Assembly (NCBI RefSeq): GCF_023898315.1
Contig: NC_064616.1
Span: 707,077,389 to 707,141,388 of the forward strand
Length of the DNA stretch: 64,000 bases
DNA from: Schistocerca nitens
Lineage: Eukaryota > Arthropoda > Insecta > Orthoptera > Acrididae
Direction: 5' to 3'
Below are positions 62,713 through 64,000 of the stretch, one piece after another. The position numbers and the translations under genes were made by a program. Within the stretch, counting starts at the first letter, position 1; every line of letters begins with the position of its first letter. Below the pieces are notes generated by a model that was given only the letters and a program-made list of their open reading frames with translations, ran no database searches and was not told where the DNA came from.

Positions 62713-63253
62713 AATGATGACAAAAGCTTCCCATCGCCACTCTCATCGTCGCCGGCCGCCCCTGTATGTAGGCAACCTGGCCGTGTAGCTTAACGAGGAC
62801 GGAACTATCAAAGGAACATTTCCAAGTGTAAATAAATGCTCTTGATGGAACTTGGTGTGTGCGTAGAGGGAGCAAAATAAGGCAATAGATATTTTTTTGT
62901 TGGTGCCCAATTTCATTTGTAAGAGGTAAAACGTGTCCTGAAAGGTATTTTGGCGTATTAGATTTGGAGCGAATATCTTCGAAAACTATGATATTTAAAA
63001 ACGTTTCTCATATAAACGTTGATATGTAATTAACGTTCTTGAAAACTGTATAATCAAATTTTGTAATAATCTGATATTTACCGGAATATCTCACCAAGAT
63101 TAATTAATTTTGAAAAATCAAAATTTATGTTAAACAGAACTTAAATAAGCTTTCAAGCTACATACATCATGTGTAATGAAGCTGGTTATCGAAATACCAT
63201 TTTTGGAAAATAAGCTGTAAATAATGTGTTACTGAGTATCTTCAGCCTATCTA
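62713..63253. other. No recognised element
   Basis: Becomes very AT-rich after 62880. No coding, TIR or SINE signature. Confidence 0.4.
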
Positions 63254-64000
63254 ATCACACACATCAAAAAAAGTTTTGCATCACCTCTGTTCCGAGAGTT
63301 CCGGAACCTGTACAGAAAATTGGAATAGAGATAAACATAAACATCATTTCAGCCCTCTTTATTGCTCATGAAAACCACACATTGCATGTTGTACCACCAT
63401 ACAGCGAGATCTTCAGAGGTGGTGGTCCAGATTGCTGTACGCACCGGTACCTCTAATACGCAGTAGCACGTCCTCTTGCATTGATACATGCCTGTATTCG
63501 TCGTGGCATACTATGCACAAGTTCATTAAAGCACTGTTGGTCCAGATTGTCCCACTCCTCAACGGCGATTAGGCGTAGATCCCCCAGAGTGGTTGGTGGG
63601 TCACGTCGTCCATAAACATCCCTTTTCAATCTATCCCAGGCATGTTGTGTGTGTGTGTGTGTGTGTATGTGTGTGTGTGTGTGTGTTTGCGTGCGCTGAC
63701 GACGTTATATGGATTTGGAGTAGTAGAGCGATGTCGTTATCCTGAAGGAAGTCATTTACAAGATGTGCACGATATGGGCGCGAATTATCGTCCATGAAAA
63801 CGAATGCCTCGCCAATATGCTGCCGATATGGTTACACTATCGGTCGGAGCATGGCATTGTACAGCCGTTACGGCGCCTTCCATGACCACCAGCGGCGTAC
63901 GTCGGCCCCACATAATGCCACCCCAAAACAGCAGGGAACCTCCAGCTTGCTGCACTCGCTGGACAGTGTGTGTAAGGCGTTCAGCCTGACCGGGTTGCCT
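63254..64000 (-). mobile_element. Tc1-like relic, family 3, second copy (runs off the window)
   Basis: The 3' TIR (CACACACATCAAAAAAAGTT, then TTGCATCACC) is at the left. Minus-strand coding from the left end inwards: QACINARGRA and DQQCFNELVHS-type sequence near 63480-63540, HAWDRLKRDVYGRRDPP near 63600-63640, then (GT)n at 63646-63686 in place of the third catalytic residue motif, then RHRSTTPNPYN-type remnants. Further right, GHYVGPTYAAGGHG-type coding is seen on the complement as LLFWGGIMWGRRTPLVVM near 63880-63940. It continues beyond 64000. Confidence 0.87.

Overview
This window reads as a repeat-dominated stretch of a large insect genome. The tRNA-headed SINEs, Tc1 families and solo LTR resemble what I know from grasshoppers of the genus Schistocerca (Acrididae). 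That assignment is inference from memory of repeat families, not from a search. I found no host protein-coding gene, no free-standing tRNA or rRNA gene, no CRISPR array and no bacterial-style operon. Nearly everything recognisable is a transposable element, and most copies are decayed.

Layout. 1-0.76 kb: RTE-like LINE fragment (minus). 1.0-3.5 kb: two Tc1 relics, one carrying a SINE dimer and a SINE that itself carries a short terminal-inverted-repeat (TIR) element. 3.8-5.1 kb: a MITE and two SINEs. 5.1-8.2 kb: nothing recognised. 8.2-11.8 kb: SINEs, a mariner deletion derivative, and the 3' end of a C-rich LINE with nested SINEs. 13.2-14.7 kb: a Penelope-type GIY-YIG remnant and a Tc1 family carrying an internal (CA)n. 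15.1-17.8 kb: a BED-finger hAT relic (minus). 20.2-31.4 kb: two near-identical Tc1 copies with open 340-aa transposases, a full-length but broken CR1-like LINE interrupted by one of them, and a mariner relic containing a Tc1 and a solo LTR. 33-41.6 kb: many SINEs, a DD34E Tc1 relic, a long-TIR element inside a SINE, and a third frameshifted copy of the recent Tc1 family. 46-47.4 kb: a mariner with its catalytic core deleted. 47.8-49.1 kb: a field of short dispersed repeats. 53.6-58.7 kb: a second broken LINE with a mariner and a SINE nested in it. 59-61.2 kb: an inverted-repeat element and a pair of paralogous repeats, one split by a mariner. 63.25 kb to the end: a second copy of the (GT)n-carrying Tc1 family.

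How the parts relate. The nesting gives relative ages. Decayed LINE, hAT and mariner bodies are oldest. Older Tc1 relics and SINEs inserted into them, and the 340-aa Tc1 family is youngest, with two copies about 4.5 kb apart still open and nearly identical. SINE insertions are recognised by target-site duplications (TSDs) of 9-15 bp that I could read directly. Several SINE families have different tRNA-like heads but share a 3' motif.

Best candidates for something undescribed: a TIR element with 3-bp TSDs that hit the identical position of the same SINE family twice; a Tc1 family in which a microsatellite-bearing segment replaces the third catalytic residue; and a Tc1 family with open ORFs and an unusual 32-residue D-E spacing.
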